NCBI GenBank assembly: GCA_016926875.1
Contig: JAFGNU010000028.1
Coordinates: 1 to 51,499, forward strand
Length of the DNA: 51,499 nucleotides
Direction of reading: 5' to 3'
Origin: Anaerolineae bacterium
GTDB lineage: Bacteria; Chloroflexota; Anaerolineae; Aggregatilineales; Aggregatilineaceae
Position 1 is the first letter of the stretch, and the number at the start of each line of letters is the position of its first letter. The notes beneath the pieces are model-generated. The model saw only the letters and a program-made list of their open reading frames with translations. It ran no database searches and was not told where the DNA came from. Positions 1 to 8,594 of this stretch are shown piece after piece. Both the position numbers and the translations under genes were made by a program.

Positions 1-22
1 AACCGGATAAAGCGCTAAACTC

Positions 23-1066
23 ATGCTAAACCTGGACGAACATCCTCACCGGCGATACAACCCGCTCACCAATGAATGGATTCTCGTCTCACCACACCGG
101 GCCAGGCGTCCCTGGCAGGGACAGGTCGAAGACACGCCGCCTGATACACGCCCGGCCTACGATCCCACCTGCTACCTGTGCCCCGGCAACGAGCGCGCAG
201 GCGGCAAGGTCAACCCGGCATACAGCGGGACGTTTGTCTTTGACAACGATTTCCCCGCCCTGCTGGCCGATACGCCCACCGACGAACCGGACGATCACCC
301 GCTGTTCCGCGCCCAGGGTGAGCGGGGCATCTGCCGCGTGATCTGCTTCAGTCCGCGCCACGACCTGACGCTGGCGCACATGGCCCCAGGCGACATCCGG
401 CCTGTCATCGACACCTGGGCCGAGCAGACGCTTGATCTCGGCAGCCGGGACTTCATCGGCTATGTGCAGGTCTTCGAGAACAAGGGCGCGATGATGGGCT
501 GCTCGAACCCGCACCCGCACGGGCAAATCTGGTCTACGACGCGTATGCCGCGTGAGATCGACAAGGAGATCATCGCCCAGCGCGACTATTTCAAGGCGCA
601 CGGAATCACGCTGCTGGCCGACTACCTGGCCGAAGAGCAGCGCCGCGCCGAGCGCATCCTGTATGCCAACGAGCACTGGACCGTGCTGGTCCCGTTTTGG
701 GCGATCTGGCCGTTTGAGACGCTGCTGGTCAGCAACCGGCCCGCGCAGAGCATCCCCGACCTGGACGAAGCCGAACGCGACGCTCTGGCCAATGCCCTAC
801 ACCAGGTCACGGTGCGCTATGATAACCTGTTCCGCACGTCGTTTCCCTACAGCATGGGCTTTCACCAGCAGCCCACCGACGGCGCGGATTACCCGTACTG
901 GCACCTGCACGCGCATTTCTACCCGCCGCTGCTGCGCAGTGCGACCGTAAAAAAACACATGGTTGGTTACGAAATGTTGGGCACGCCGCAGCGCGACATC
1001 ACCGCCGAACAGGCCGCCGCCCACCTTCGATCATTGAGCGATAGACATTATACGCGAGAGAACTAA
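23..1066 (+). CDS. galT: Galactose-1-phosphate uridylyltransferase
   Basis: Second enzyme of the cytoplasmic Leloir pathway; it exchanges UMP between UDP-glucose and galactose-1-phosphate through a uridylyl-histidine intermediate. The 347-residue protein has normal family length. The catalytic HPH triad lies in [12 protein letters not shown], where the second His (H166) is the expected nucleophile. The zinc-site cysteines C50 and C53 form a CxxC, as in the Escherichia coli enzyme. The C-terminal stretch with [11 protein letters not shown] supplies further conserved metal and substrate histidines. galK begins three bases after the stop, so the two genes are almost certainly co-transcribed. Only 22 bases precede the start in this window, so the promoter and any upstream partner are not visible. 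Confidence 0.96.
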   Translation: MLNLDEHPHRRYNPLTNEWILVSPHRARRPWQGQVEDTPPDTRPAYDPTCYLCPGNERAGGKVNPAYSGTFVFDNDFPALLADTPTDEPDDHPLFRAQGERGICRVICFSPRHDLTLAHMAPGDIRPVIDTWAEQTLDLGSRDFIGYVQVFENKGAMMGCSNPHPHGQIWSTTRMPREIDKEIIAQRDYFKAHGITLLADYLAEEQRRAERILYANEHWTVLVPFWAIWPFETLLVSNRPAQSIPDLDEAERDALANALHQVTVRYDNLFRTSFPYSMGFHQQPTDGADYPYWHLHAHFYPPLLRSATVKKHMVGYEMLGTPQRDITAEQAAAHLRSLSDRHYTREN

Positions 1067-1069
1067 ATT

Positions 1070-2215
<1,146 letters not shown>

Positions 2216-2255
2216 GATTAGCGGCACCACGCGCTGATCATGGCAGGAGGGGGAC

Positions 2256-2477
2256 TTGATCGAACAACGGCCTGATACCCGGATGTGGATGAGCGGCATC
2301 GAAGTGAAATTTTTCAAGTGGACACCAAATGGGCTGATCTATACGCGCGTCGGTTCCCAGGAAACGATGGCCTATCTGAGCCGGAATACAATTCACCGCC
2401 TGTTAGAAGAAGGTGTGCTGCGCATCCAGGGCTACCGCCCGGCGTGGGCCTATCTTGACGGTGAAGAAATCGACTGA
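2256..2477 (+). CDS. Small hypothetical protein, TTG start
   Basis: A 73-residue cytoplasmic protein of unknown function. The start is a TTG, chosen because a perfect AGGAGG lies at 2245-2250, five bases upstream. A later in-frame ATG (residue 10) has no comparable site. The sequence has no signal peptide or membrane helix. It has a compact mixed alpha/beta look with a segment LSRNTIHRLLEEGVLRIQG resembling a small helical DNA-binding or lid element, but I cannot assign a family. It follows galK by 40 bases on the same strand and could be read through from the gal operon. Confidence 0.6.
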   Translation: MIEQRPDTRMWMSGIEVKFFKWTPNGLIYTRVGSQETMAYLSRNTIHRLLEEGVLRIQGYRPAWAYLDGEEID

Positions 2478-2529
2478 TTCGCCGGTCGAGCCAGCCTCCT
2501 AAAACATGGGGTTGCCTAAAATGCGTGAG

Positions 2530-2565
2530 TGTATGATATTGGTAGTGTAAATCATCTATCATACA
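2530..2565 (+). promoter_or_regulatory. Inverted repeat upstream of small membrane protein
   Basis: A perfect 9-base inverted repeat, TGTATGATA (2530-2538) and TATCATACA (2557-2565), separated by 18 AT-rich bases. It lies about 20 bases before the start of the next gene, in an otherwise GC-rich region. A TTGCCT at 2512-2517 is spaced 17 bases from GATATT (2535-2540), so a promoter could run into the left arm. This could be an operator or a 5'-leader hairpin; the sequence does not decide. Confidence 0.4.
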
Positions 2566-2584
2566 TCCATAGGGAGACTGGCTG

Positions 2585-2839
2585 ATGTCCCGCGATTTCA
2601 ACCGGCGAAGCAAGTCGCGCCCCCGCCGGAGGCATCCGGCAGATTTTGTCGGCAATGCCGAACCGGCCAAGCAGCCATTTAGCTGGTGGCGGCTGATCGC
2701 CCGCCTGGGCGCCATCATCATTGCATTCCTGATTCTCGGTATATTCTTCGGCCCAAGCCTGGTATCATGCCTGCTGGCGCCCGTCCTGGGGATCGCGCTG
2801 TACGAAATCTGGTATCTGACCTTTGAATCCAGCGCCTGA
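2585..2839 (+). CDS. Small basic membrane protein
   Basis: An 84-residue protein with an Arg/Lys-rich N-terminus (residues 1-22, several RR and RRR runs). Two hydrophobic segments follow, about residues 39-60 (ARLGAIIIAFLILGIFFGP) and 62-79. The positive N-terminus predicts it stays cytoplasmic, with a helical hairpin in the membrane. The start ATG is preceded by GGGAG with suitable spacing. Function is unknown and no catalytic motif is visible. The next small gene begins 12 bases after its stop, suggesting co-transcription. Confidence 0.6.
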   Translation: MSRDFNRRSKSRPRRRHPADFVGNAEPAKQPFSWWRLIARLGAIIIAFLILGIFFGPSLVSCLLAPVLGIALYEIWYLTFESSA

Positions 2840-2851
2840 CAAAACCGATCG

Positions 2852-3136
2852 ATGAGCGACGACCGTAACATCTTCTTTGACGAGTGGCGGGCGTGCTTGC
2901 GTGCGCACTTTATTCACGTGATCTGCACCGGCGACACCGTCACCGAGCCAACGCTGCGCCATGTGCTGATGCAGACCGGCCTCACTGAAGCCGACCTCGA
3001 CGCCCTGACCGACCAGGCGCGGGCGCTTGGTCCACCTGATCCCGACCGGCCCTTCGCCCCGCCGGGCGCCGCCGAAACTGGCACCGAGCGCGCGGACGAT
3101 CCGGATGCAGACAGCGGGCAGATCACAATGTTTTGA
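2852..3136 (+). CDS. Hypothetical protein with acidic tail
   Basis: A 94-residue soluble protein. The first 60 residues look helical (for example DEWRACLRAHFIHVI and TEADLDALTDQARALG). The last 35 are Pro/Asp-rich and probably disordered, ending in GQITMF. No cysteines form a metal site, and no signal peptide or membrane segment is present. It sits between a small membrane protein and tadA. I do not recognise a family; its codon use matches the neighbours, which supports it being a real gene. Confidence 0.5.
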   Translation: MSDDRNIFFDEWRACLRAHFIHVICTGDTVTEPTLRHVLMQTGLTEADLDALTDQARALGPPDPDRPFAPPGAAETGTERADDPDADSGQITMF

Positions 3137-3171
3137 TCGCCTAACTGCCTCTTCCACTGGCGACCGGCCCG

Positions 3172-3180
3172 TGCTATAAT
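3172..3180 (+). promoter_or_regulatory. Extended -10 promoter of tadA
   Basis: TGCTATAAT is a consensus extended -10 (TG at 3172-3173, TATAAT at 3175-3180). The best -35 at 17-base spacing is a poor TTCCAC (3152-3157). The predicted transcription start, about 3187, lies within a few bases of the tadA ATG at 3191, and no Shine-Dalgarno sequence fits between them. The mRNA would be leaderless or nearly so. Confidence 0.55.
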
Positions 3181-3190
3181 CCCCCGCACG

Positions 3191-3652
3191 ATGGACGACA
3201 GCATGTGGATGCGCCTGGCGCTGGACGAAGCACGCCGCGCGCTCGACCACGCAGATGTGCCCATCGGCGCGGTTGCCGTGCGCCACGGCGAGGTTATCGC
3301 GCGGGCACACAACCGGCGCGAGATCGACGGCGATGCGACCGCACACGCCGAACTGCTGGCGATCCGTGCGGCGTCACGCGTGATCGGCCACTGGCGGCTG
3401 GAAGACGTGACACTGTACTGCACGCTCGAACCGTGCGCGATGTGCGCGGGCGCGATGGTGCTGGCCCGGCTGCCCCGGCTGGTATTTGGGGCGTTTGATC
3501 CAAAAGCGGGCGCGGGTGGCAGCGTGCTGAACCTGCTGAGCCATCCCCAACTGAATCACCAGGTTGAGGTGCTGGGCAGGGTGCTGGCGGACGATGCGGC
3601 GGCACTGCTGGTGGATTTTTTCGCGACGCTGCGCGCCGAGGGCCAGAAATAA
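3191..3652 (+). CDS. tadA: tRNA-specific adenosine deaminase
   Basis: Deaminates adenosine 34 to inosine in the wobble position of tRNA-Arg(ACG), allowing one tRNA to read CGU, CGC and CGA. The 153-residue protein has the zinc-dependent cytidine deaminase fold: H52 and the proton-shuttling E54 in AHAEL, and C82/C85 in PCAMCAGAM. The length is typical of bacterial TadA. The first ATG lies only about 11 bases after a TATAAT and has no ribosome binding site, so leaderless translation is likely; M5 is an alternative start. A tRNA-Ser gene begins 20 bases after the stop and could share the transcript. A related nucleoside deaminase (guanine deaminase) is a less likely alternative. Confidence 0.92.
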   Translation: MDDSMWMRLALDEARRALDHADVPIGAVAVRHGEVIARAHNRREIDGDATAHAELLAIRAASRVIGHWRLEDVTLYCTLEPCAMCAGAMVLARLPRLVFGAFDPKAGAGGSVLNLLSHPQLNHQVEVLGRVLADDAAALLVDFFATLRAEGQK

Positions 3653-3672
3653 CAACCGCATACGCTTGTTAC

Positions 3673-3763
3673 GGAGGGGTGCCGGAGTGGTTGATCGGGG
3701 CGGTCTCGAAAACCGTTGTAGCGCCCTGCGCTACCGTGGGTTCGAATCCCACCCCCTCCGCCA
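3673..3763 (+). tRNA. tRNA-Ser (anticodon CGA)
   Basis: A class II tRNA with all stems readable. The acceptor stem GGAGGGG pairs with CCCCTCC (3753-3759), with discriminator G and an encoded CCA (3761-3763). The anticodon loop is CTCGAAA, giving anticodon CGA, which decodes UCG. The long variable arm GTAGCG/CGCTAC is typical of serine tRNAs. The T arm is GTGGG-TTCGAAT-CCCAC. A T-run directly after the CCA may help terminate transcription. Confidence 0.97.
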
Positions 3764-3972
3764 GTTTTTTCTACAGCCGGTGTGGTAACCGGTTATCTCC
3801 CGCCTGATCCCCCTGGGCCAGCCGCACACGCTGGCCTTGTTGATTCTTACTTCTCGCGTAGAACTGCTAATAGCGGTAGACTTCTAGCGTGCCGAACCCG
3901 GACCGGCAGGCCCGGTTGCCAGTGGCACGCCTATGGTATCAAATCGCGAAGAACTCATGAGGTAGTAGCTAG

Positions 3973-4224
3973 ATGGACCGAAACGACATTCGAGATAAGC
4001 TTCACCCGTTTGTATGCACCGAGTTGATCCGCAACCCGACGTATGACCTGAAAGACGATGAATCGCTGATTCGCGGCGGGCTGATCGACTCGTTTTCACT
4101 GGCCTATTTTGGCGTGTTTGTAGAAGACACGTTCAACCTGTTCATCCCGGACACCGACCTGACCGTCGAAAACCTGGACACGCTGAACCAGATGGTAGAC
4201 CGCGTGCTGCAGGGCCTCACGTAA
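3973..4224 (+). CDS. Stand-alone acyl carrier protein
   Basis: An 83-residue acidic protein with the carrier-protein fold. The phosphopantetheine attachment motif is GGLIDSFSL, with the modified serine at residue 39 or 40 region directly after the conserved Asp. The surrounding helices (DESLIRGG, LAYFGVFVEDTF, NLDTLNQMVDRV) match discrete carriers rather than FabF-linked AcpP. The DSFSL form (Phe after Ser) is commoner in D-alanyl-carrier and peptide or amino-acid carrier proteins than in fatty acid AcpP (DSLD). No ligase, transferase or ketosynthase lies nearby, so its partner enzyme is elsewhere and the substrate is unknown. Confidence 0.8.
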   Translation: MDRNDIRDKLHPFVCTELIRNPTYDLKDDESLIRGGLIDSFSLAYFGVFVEDTFNLFIPDTDLTVENLDTLNQMVDRVLQGLT

Positions 4225-4323
4225 AAGCGGGCATCCTGGCCCCGGCAGGGAGCGCGTCGGAGAACAGACGGCATCGCGTGTTTTACCCGGCAGCCGTTCG
4301 TAGACCGGCGGCGCCCGCCCCAT

Positions 4324-4353
4324 TTGCCGTTTCGCGCTCTGGCACGGCATAAT
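4324..4353 (+). promoter_or_regulatory. Promoter of solute-binding protein gene
   Basis: TTGCCG (4324-4329) and CATAAT (4348-4353) are spaced by 18 bases, giving a plausible housekeeping-sigma promoter. Transcription would start near 4360, about 30 bases before the lipoprotein start codon. The boxes are partial matches, so this is moderate support only. Confidence 0.4.
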
Positions 4354-4391
4354 CGACACTATCCTGCTCACAAGCACGGGAGTATGGTTAT

Positions 4392-5801
4392 ATGCCCACG
4401 CATCGACGGATCGCAGCAACTATCGCAGCCGGGCTGCTGTTGGCGGTTGGCATGGCGGCATGTGCAGAGAATGCGCCGGGGCCGGTCGCTGATCGCGCTG
4501 CTGAGCAAGCAGACGAAACAAACCCGGCTCAGCACGCGGCCACGCCCGTCCCAACAGCCGCCACCAGGGGATCAAACGCAGCCGGGCCGGGCCAGGCATT
4601 GCTGCGCAACGCCTCCGTTTCCGACAATGACCAGGAACCGCTGGCGCAGGTCGAAGACTCTGAACCGTCCACGATCCGAGTCTGGTGGCCGGACGCGCTC
4701 TACCCGGAAACATCCAGCACGGCGGAAACCATCCTGGCCAGCCAGTTCCAGGGCTTCACGCTGACCTATTCCTCGTATGACCTGGAAGTCCGGCGCAAAC
4801 GTTCCACCGGGTTGGGCGGCATCCTGGCTACACTGCGCGCGGCCAAGCCGGTCGCGCCCGGCGCCATCCCAGATATGACCCTGATGCGCCGCACAGACAT
4901 GATCACCGCCGCCAACGAAGGGTTGATCGTGCCGATCACCGATTGGGTGCCGACCGACATTATCAACGACAACCTGATCCCCGGCGCGCGCGCATTGGGC
5001 GAGATTGACGGTGTGCTGTACGGCGTCCCCTATGCGCTGAGCCTGTACCACGCCGTTTACCGCGAGTCCGTCTTTACCGACCCGCCGCTGACCTTTGCCG
5101 ATGTGCTTGACCAGCAGCCCGTTTACCTGTTCCCGGCGGGAATGGAAGGCGGCACCCTGCTTAACCGGACGGTGCTGCTGCAATACCGGGCAGCGGGCGG
5201 AACGGTCGAAGACGAGGACGGCAACCCGACCCTGGACCGTGAAGCGCTGCTGGCGGTGCTCACTTTTTACGAGCAGGCTGTTACGGCTGGCGTTTTTGAT
5301 GATTCGCTGCTGGCCTACTCTGCGCCTGAGGACTACCTGAACGACTTCATCACCGGCGAAGCCAACATGATCATGCTGGACTCGATCACGTACCTGCGCC
5401 ACAAAGACGAGGTGCAAAACGTCGGGCTGATGCCGCTGCCAACCCAAGACGGCACGCCGGTCTCCGCGCTGGATGGCTGGATGTGGGTGCTCACCACGCA
5501 TGACCCAGACCGCCAGGAGCAGACGCGCACCTTCATCTCGTGGATGATGCGCGCCAGCCAGCAAAGCATCTACACCGAGGCGCTGGGCATTCTGCCTTCG
5601 CAACTGCGCGCCCTGGAAACATGGGACGATACAGTCTATGCCAGCTTCGCCCAGGACTTGATCCCCAGATCGTATGTGATCCGCAATACCGAACGCAGCA
5701 ACAGCGCCGCCATTGCGCTGCAAAACAGCCTGGCTAATGTGCTCAAGGGAATGTCCGCCGAAGATGCCACCGACACGGCGCTCGAAGCGCTGACCGGGTA
5801 A
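4392..5801 (+). CDS. Lipoprotein, family 1 extracellular solute-binding protein
   Basis: Membrane-anchored substrate receptor of the type that feeds carbohydrate ABC importers. The N-terminus is a lipoprotein signal with lipobox GMAAC and the lipidated cysteine at C24, followed by an Ala/Thr/Pro-rich tether to about residue 90. The remaining 380 residues read as a periplasmic-binding fold, for example GEIDGVLYGVPYALSLYHAV and ITGEANMIMLDSITYL, a pattern typical of sugar-binding family 1. GGGAG upstream sets the start. No permease or ATPase genes are adjacent; a convergent stem follows at 5825. It may work with a distant transporter or as a sensor. The ligand cannot be read from the sequence. 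Confidence 0.8.
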   Translation: MPTHRRIAATIAAGLLLAVGMAACAENAPGPVADRAAEQADETNPAQHAATPVPTAATRGSNAAGPGQALLRNASVSDNDQEPLAQVEDSEPSTIRVWWPDALYPETSSTAETILASQFQGFTLTYSSYDLEVRRKRSTGLGGILATLRAAKPVAPGAIPDMTLMRRTDMITAANEGLIVPITDWVPTDIINDNLIPGARALGEIDGVLYGVPYALSLYHAVYRESVFTDPPLTFADVLDQQPVYLFPAGMEGGTLLNRTVLLQYRAAGGTVEDEDGNPTLDREALLAVLTFYEQAVTAGVFDDSLLAYSAPEDYLNDFITGEANMIMLDSITYLRHKDEVQNVGLMPLPTQDGTPVSALDGWMWVLTTHDPDRQEQTRTFISWMMRASQQSIYTEALGILPSQLRALETWDDTVYASFAQDLIPRSYVIRNTERSNSAAIALQNSLANVLKGMSAEDATDTALEALTG

Positions 5802-5824
5802 CTACCGGCGCTCACCCGGATCAT

Positions 5825-5858
5825 AAAGCGGGCGCTCCGTCGTGAAGCGCCCGCTTTT
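5825..5858. terminator. Shared intrinsic terminator between convergent genes
   Basis: A perfect 12-base stem AAAGCGGGCGCT / AGCGCCCGCTTT with a 9-base loop lies between the solute-binding protein gene (plus strand) and the duplicated-domain protein gene (minus strand). The A/T ends give short U tracts in both directions, so it can serve both transcripts. Confidence 0.8.
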
Positions 5859-5884
5859 GGCTGGCCTGTCCTGCGCGTGGCGGC

Positions 5885-6787
5885 CTACCCGGCAGCGGGT
5901 CGTTCCTTCAAGGTGTAGACGATAGTATCGTCGGTCACGCTGATCTCCGTCACCAGCCCTACTTGAAGCTGATCGCGGAAGTAGTTCCGCCACGATGCCG
6001 CAATGGCATCATCGATGTGTGCCAGCAGGTCTTCGGAGGCAGCCTCGCCATCCACAACCGCGCTGGCAACCGTCCACCGGATGCGCTCGTTTTCAAAGTC
6101 GGGTACCAGGATCGTCACCGTGCCGATCGGGTCCTGGCGCGGCAGCGTGATCGTCGCGGTGATAACCACCTGCCCTGGCTGGAGGTCTACATATGCATCG
6201 CCGACGGTTTGGCGCGGGGTGTTCGTCACGCGATAGGAACCGTTGATCTGCTCTTCGGTCAGGGTGACGGTATTGGTTTCGGGATCATAAAACCGTTCGG
6301 GCAGAGTGTAATCGGACAGGTCGAGCGTATAGGTGATCTCGGTGTCGGTGATCATGATGTCGGCCATCACGTGCGGTCCGAACTGTTCCTTCACAAAGCG
6401 GCGCCACGACGCGGTGATCGTAGCATTCACCTGGGCCAGCAGCGCATCAGAGGCGGCTTCGCCATCAACCAGCACACTGTTTGCCGTCCAGATCACATAG
6501 CCTTCCTCGCGGATGGTGGGCAGCAGCGTCACCACTGCCGCGAACGGCTCGCGCCCGCGCAGCGTGATCGTGGCGCTGATTACCACCTGCCCCGGCTGAA
6601 GGTCCACGATCATATCGCTGACGCTGCGGTTTGGATTGTTGGTGACAAAGTACAGCGCGTTGATCTCGTCTTCGGTCAGGGTGACGGTACGGGTTGGGTT
6701 GTCGTCCTGGGCGTAGGCTGGGATCGCGGTCACGGCTAGCGCGGCGATGAGGATTACGGCGATAAAATGAGTGCGTACGGTTGTCAT
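5885..6787 (-). CDS. Secreted protein with two copies of one domain
   Basis: A 300-residue exported protein of unknown function. The start is the ATG with GGAGGG ten bases upstream. The upstream in-frame methionines have poorer spacing. The signal peptide runs to an AYA-Q cleavage site near residue 26. The mature protein is an internal duplication, about residues 34-165 and 172-296. Each half opens with TVTLTE(D/E)xIN, contains DLQPGQVVI(S/T)ATITL, VDGEAAS, and ASWR, and ends with an ITYTL or IVYTL strand. No catalytic residues stand out; the beta-rich pattern suggests lipid- or ligand-binding sandwiches. It follows the response regulator gene at 112 bases and might be a regulated output, but that is a guess. 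Confidence 0.75.
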   Translation of the reverse strand: MTTVRTHFIAVILIAALAVTAIPAYAQDDNPTRTVTLTEDEINALYFVTNNPNRSVSDMIVDLQPGQVVISATITLRGREPFAAVVTLLPTIREEGYVIWTANSVLVDGEAASDALLAQVNATITASWRRFVKEQFGPHVMADIMITDTEITYTLDLSDYTLPERFYDPETNTVTLTEEQINGSYRVTNTPRQTVGDAYVDLQPGQVVITATITLPRQDPIGTVTILVPDFENERIRWTVASAVVDGEAASEDLLAHIDDAIAASWRNYFRDQLQVGLVTEISVTDDTIVYTLKERPAAG

Positions 6788-6898
6788 GTTGAGCATACCC
6801 TCCATATCTGGCTTATCGTTATCCACTGTTTATAAGCTAGACGAGAGATATTACCGTTTTGTAATGGGGTGTTAAGCGCATGTAAAACTTGTTGCACG

Positions 6899-7270
6899 CT
6901 AGCGCAACAATCTTTCCAATTCGGCCATCAACTCTGGAAAACGCACCGGCTTGGTCATATAGCCGTCTGCCCCGGCTTCCAGAGCACGCTGGCGTGCAGC
7001 CGCATCCACGCGGGCCGTAATCACCAGGACCGGCAGTTTGGCATAGGCAGGTAGCGCGCGCAGCCGCCTCAGCACTTCGAACCCGTCAATATCCGGCAGC
7101 ATCAGGTCGAGCAGCAGAATATCGGGCTTTTCGGTCTGGACCGCCGTCAGCGCGTCCTGGCCCGAATAGACGCCCCTGATCTTAAAGCCTTTGATCTTCA
7201 AAAAGGTCGAAAGCATATCGACCATCAACGGTTCGTCGTCAACAATGACCACCGATTTACCTGATATCAT
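6899..7270 (-). CDS. Receiver-only response regulator
   Basis: A 123-residue CheY-like protein with no output domain. The acidic pocket is D11-D12 (VDDEP), the phosphoacceptor is D55 in LLLDLMLPD, the switch Thr is T85 (VLVITAR), and the conserved Lys is K107 in MTKPV. All key residues are intact, so it should accept a phosphate. The start at ATG-ATA-TCA is preferred because GGCGGGGGAC lies just upstream; a longer reading would have no such site. No histidine kinase is in the window. It lies 32 bases downstream of a GNAT-like gene on the same strand. The stop overlaps a small hairpin, possibly a weak terminator. Confidence 0.92.
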   Translation of the reverse strand: MISGKSVVIVDDEPLMVDMLSTFLKIKGFKIRGVYSGQDALTAVQTEKPDILLLDLMLPDIDGFEVLRRLRALPAYAKLPVLVITARVDAAARQRALEAGADGYMTKPVRFPELMAELERLLR

Positions 7271-7302
7271 GAATGTGTCCCCCGCCGGTTCTCGCCGCGC
7301 GC

Positions 7303-8496
7303 TCAAGGAGTGCCGGGTGGTGCCGCGGACGAAAGCGCGCGTTCATAAAAACGATAGTGCTTATAGTCGTCTCCGCTGTAGCCTTCTACCAGGCGGCTCA
7401 TCGGCTCGTTGGTTTCGAGCACCCACCCGGCATCCGCATGGGTCCAGCCTTTCTCTTGAGTGAGCTTTAACGCCTGCTCGAACAGTTCCACAAACATCGC
7501 CGCCTCGACGCCGATCCCCCGGTAGCCATCCTGCACGCCCATCAGCGCAATGCGAACCCGGTTGATCTTGGGGCGAATCTTCCAATGCCAGAACACCTGG
7601 ATCATACTCAACAGGTCCGGTTTGCCGGGGCGTGAACAGGCATAGTGAAGCGGCTGGTTCAGGTCTGGAAACGCCAGCAGGAATGCGACCGGTCTATCGT
7701 CCACCGAGGCGAAGATACCAAGACGCGATTCCACGTATTGCCCCAGGTCTTTGATCAGCGCGTCCAGTTCGTCATCGGAGAGCGGCACAAAGCCCCAATT
7801 GTCATCCCAGGCCCGGTTGTAAATCTGCCTGAAGATTTGCAAGTCCGCCTTAAGATGTCGGCGGCGCAGGGTGCGCACGGTGATGCGGCGGCGCTCGTTG
7901 TTTTTTTTCACCACGCGGATCGTCTGTTTCAGCTTTTCGGACGCCTGCCAGCCTTGCAGCGTGATGTCATAGCTGTAAACATCCATCGTTTTTTCATAGC
8001 CCGGCGCGTTTTCCACCAGGCGCTGGTAGTACGGGTAATTGTACGGCATCAGGATCACAGGCGAATCGTCAAAGCCCTTGATCAGCAGGCCGCACTCGTC
8101 GTTGGTTGAAAAGCTGGCCGGACCCCGGATCGCATCGCAGCCTTTCGCCTGTACGTAGGCGGCAGCGGTTTCGAGCAGCGCGGTGGCCGCTTCCTGGTCG
8201 TCGTAGACCTCAAAACATCCAAAAAAACCGGTGTTCTCGTGCTGGAACTCGTTGTGGCGGTGATTGATAAACGCTGCAATCGTCCCGGCGGGCCGGTCGC
8301 CGCGCCAGGCCACAAAGTAATCGCCCTCCATGTGTTTCCATGTTGGGTTCTTCTGCCGATTCAGCTTGGTTCGCTGCATCGAGATCAGCGGCGGCACCCA
8401 GTATGGATCGCCCCGGTACAGCGTCCAGGGGAATTCTAGAAACGTCTTGAACTCCGCTTTCGTCTCAACTTTTCGGACGACCAGCGCTGCGCTCAT
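7303..8496 (-). CDS. GNAT-like N-acetyltransferase, paralogue 1
   Basis: A 397-residue cytoplasmic protein. The C-terminal third carries the acetyl-CoA-binding motif A of the GNAT fold: ALMGVQDGYRGIGVEAAMF, with the RGIG turn. The N-terminal half contains a second GNAT-like half (TIAAFINHRHNEF, GFFGCFEVYDDQEAA) and the distinctive IRGPASFSTNDECGLL, so it is likely a double-GNAT protein. It is clearly homologous along its whole length to the next gene upstream. The start is the ATG preceded by GAGGGAG. The acceptor is unknown; proteins of this layout are often annotated only as GNAT or hypothetical. The response regulator gene follows. Confidence 0.8.
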   Translation of the reverse strand: MSAALVVRKVETKAEFKTFLEFPWTLYRGDPYWVPPLISMQRTKLNRQKNPTWKHMEGDYFVAWRGDRPAGTIAAFINHRHNEFQHENTGFFGCFEVYDDQEAATALLETAAAYVQAKGCDAIRGPASFSTNDECGLLIKGFDDSPVILMPYNYPYYQRLVENAPGYEKTMDVYSYDITLQGWQASEKLKQTIRVVKKNNERRRITVRTLRRRHLKADLQIFRQIYNRAWDDNWGFVPLSDDELDALIKDLGQYVESRLGIFASVDDRPVAFLLAFPDLNQPLHYACSRPGKPDLLSMIQVFWHWKIRPKINRVRIALMGVQDGYRGIGVEAAMFVELFEQALKLTQEKGWTHADAGWVLETNEPMSRLVEGYSGDDYKHYRFYERALSSAAPPGTP

Positions 8497-8594
8497 GTAT
8501 GACTCCCTCAAGGCAGCGGCTCAGGCACCCTGTACGGGCCAACCGCTATCCTACTCACTTTCGGCAGATGGCACAACTGCGGCAGCGCAGCCTG

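Noticed and set aside
3191..3763. Functional link between tadA and the adjacent tRNA-Ser
   Set aside because: TadA acts on tRNA-Arg(ACG); this tRNA has C34 and cannot be its substrate. Shared transcription is the most that can be claimed.
4572..5723. Long open frame antisense to the solute-binding protein gene
   Set aside because: It has no ribosome binding site, its translation is His/Arg/Gln-rich with no domain, and it mirrors the codon pattern of the real gene. High-GC DNA makes such shadows common.
4392..5801. Solute-binding protein as part of a local ABC importer
   Set aside because: No permease or ATPase gene lies within several kilobases on either side; the only ABC genes here are ccmAB.
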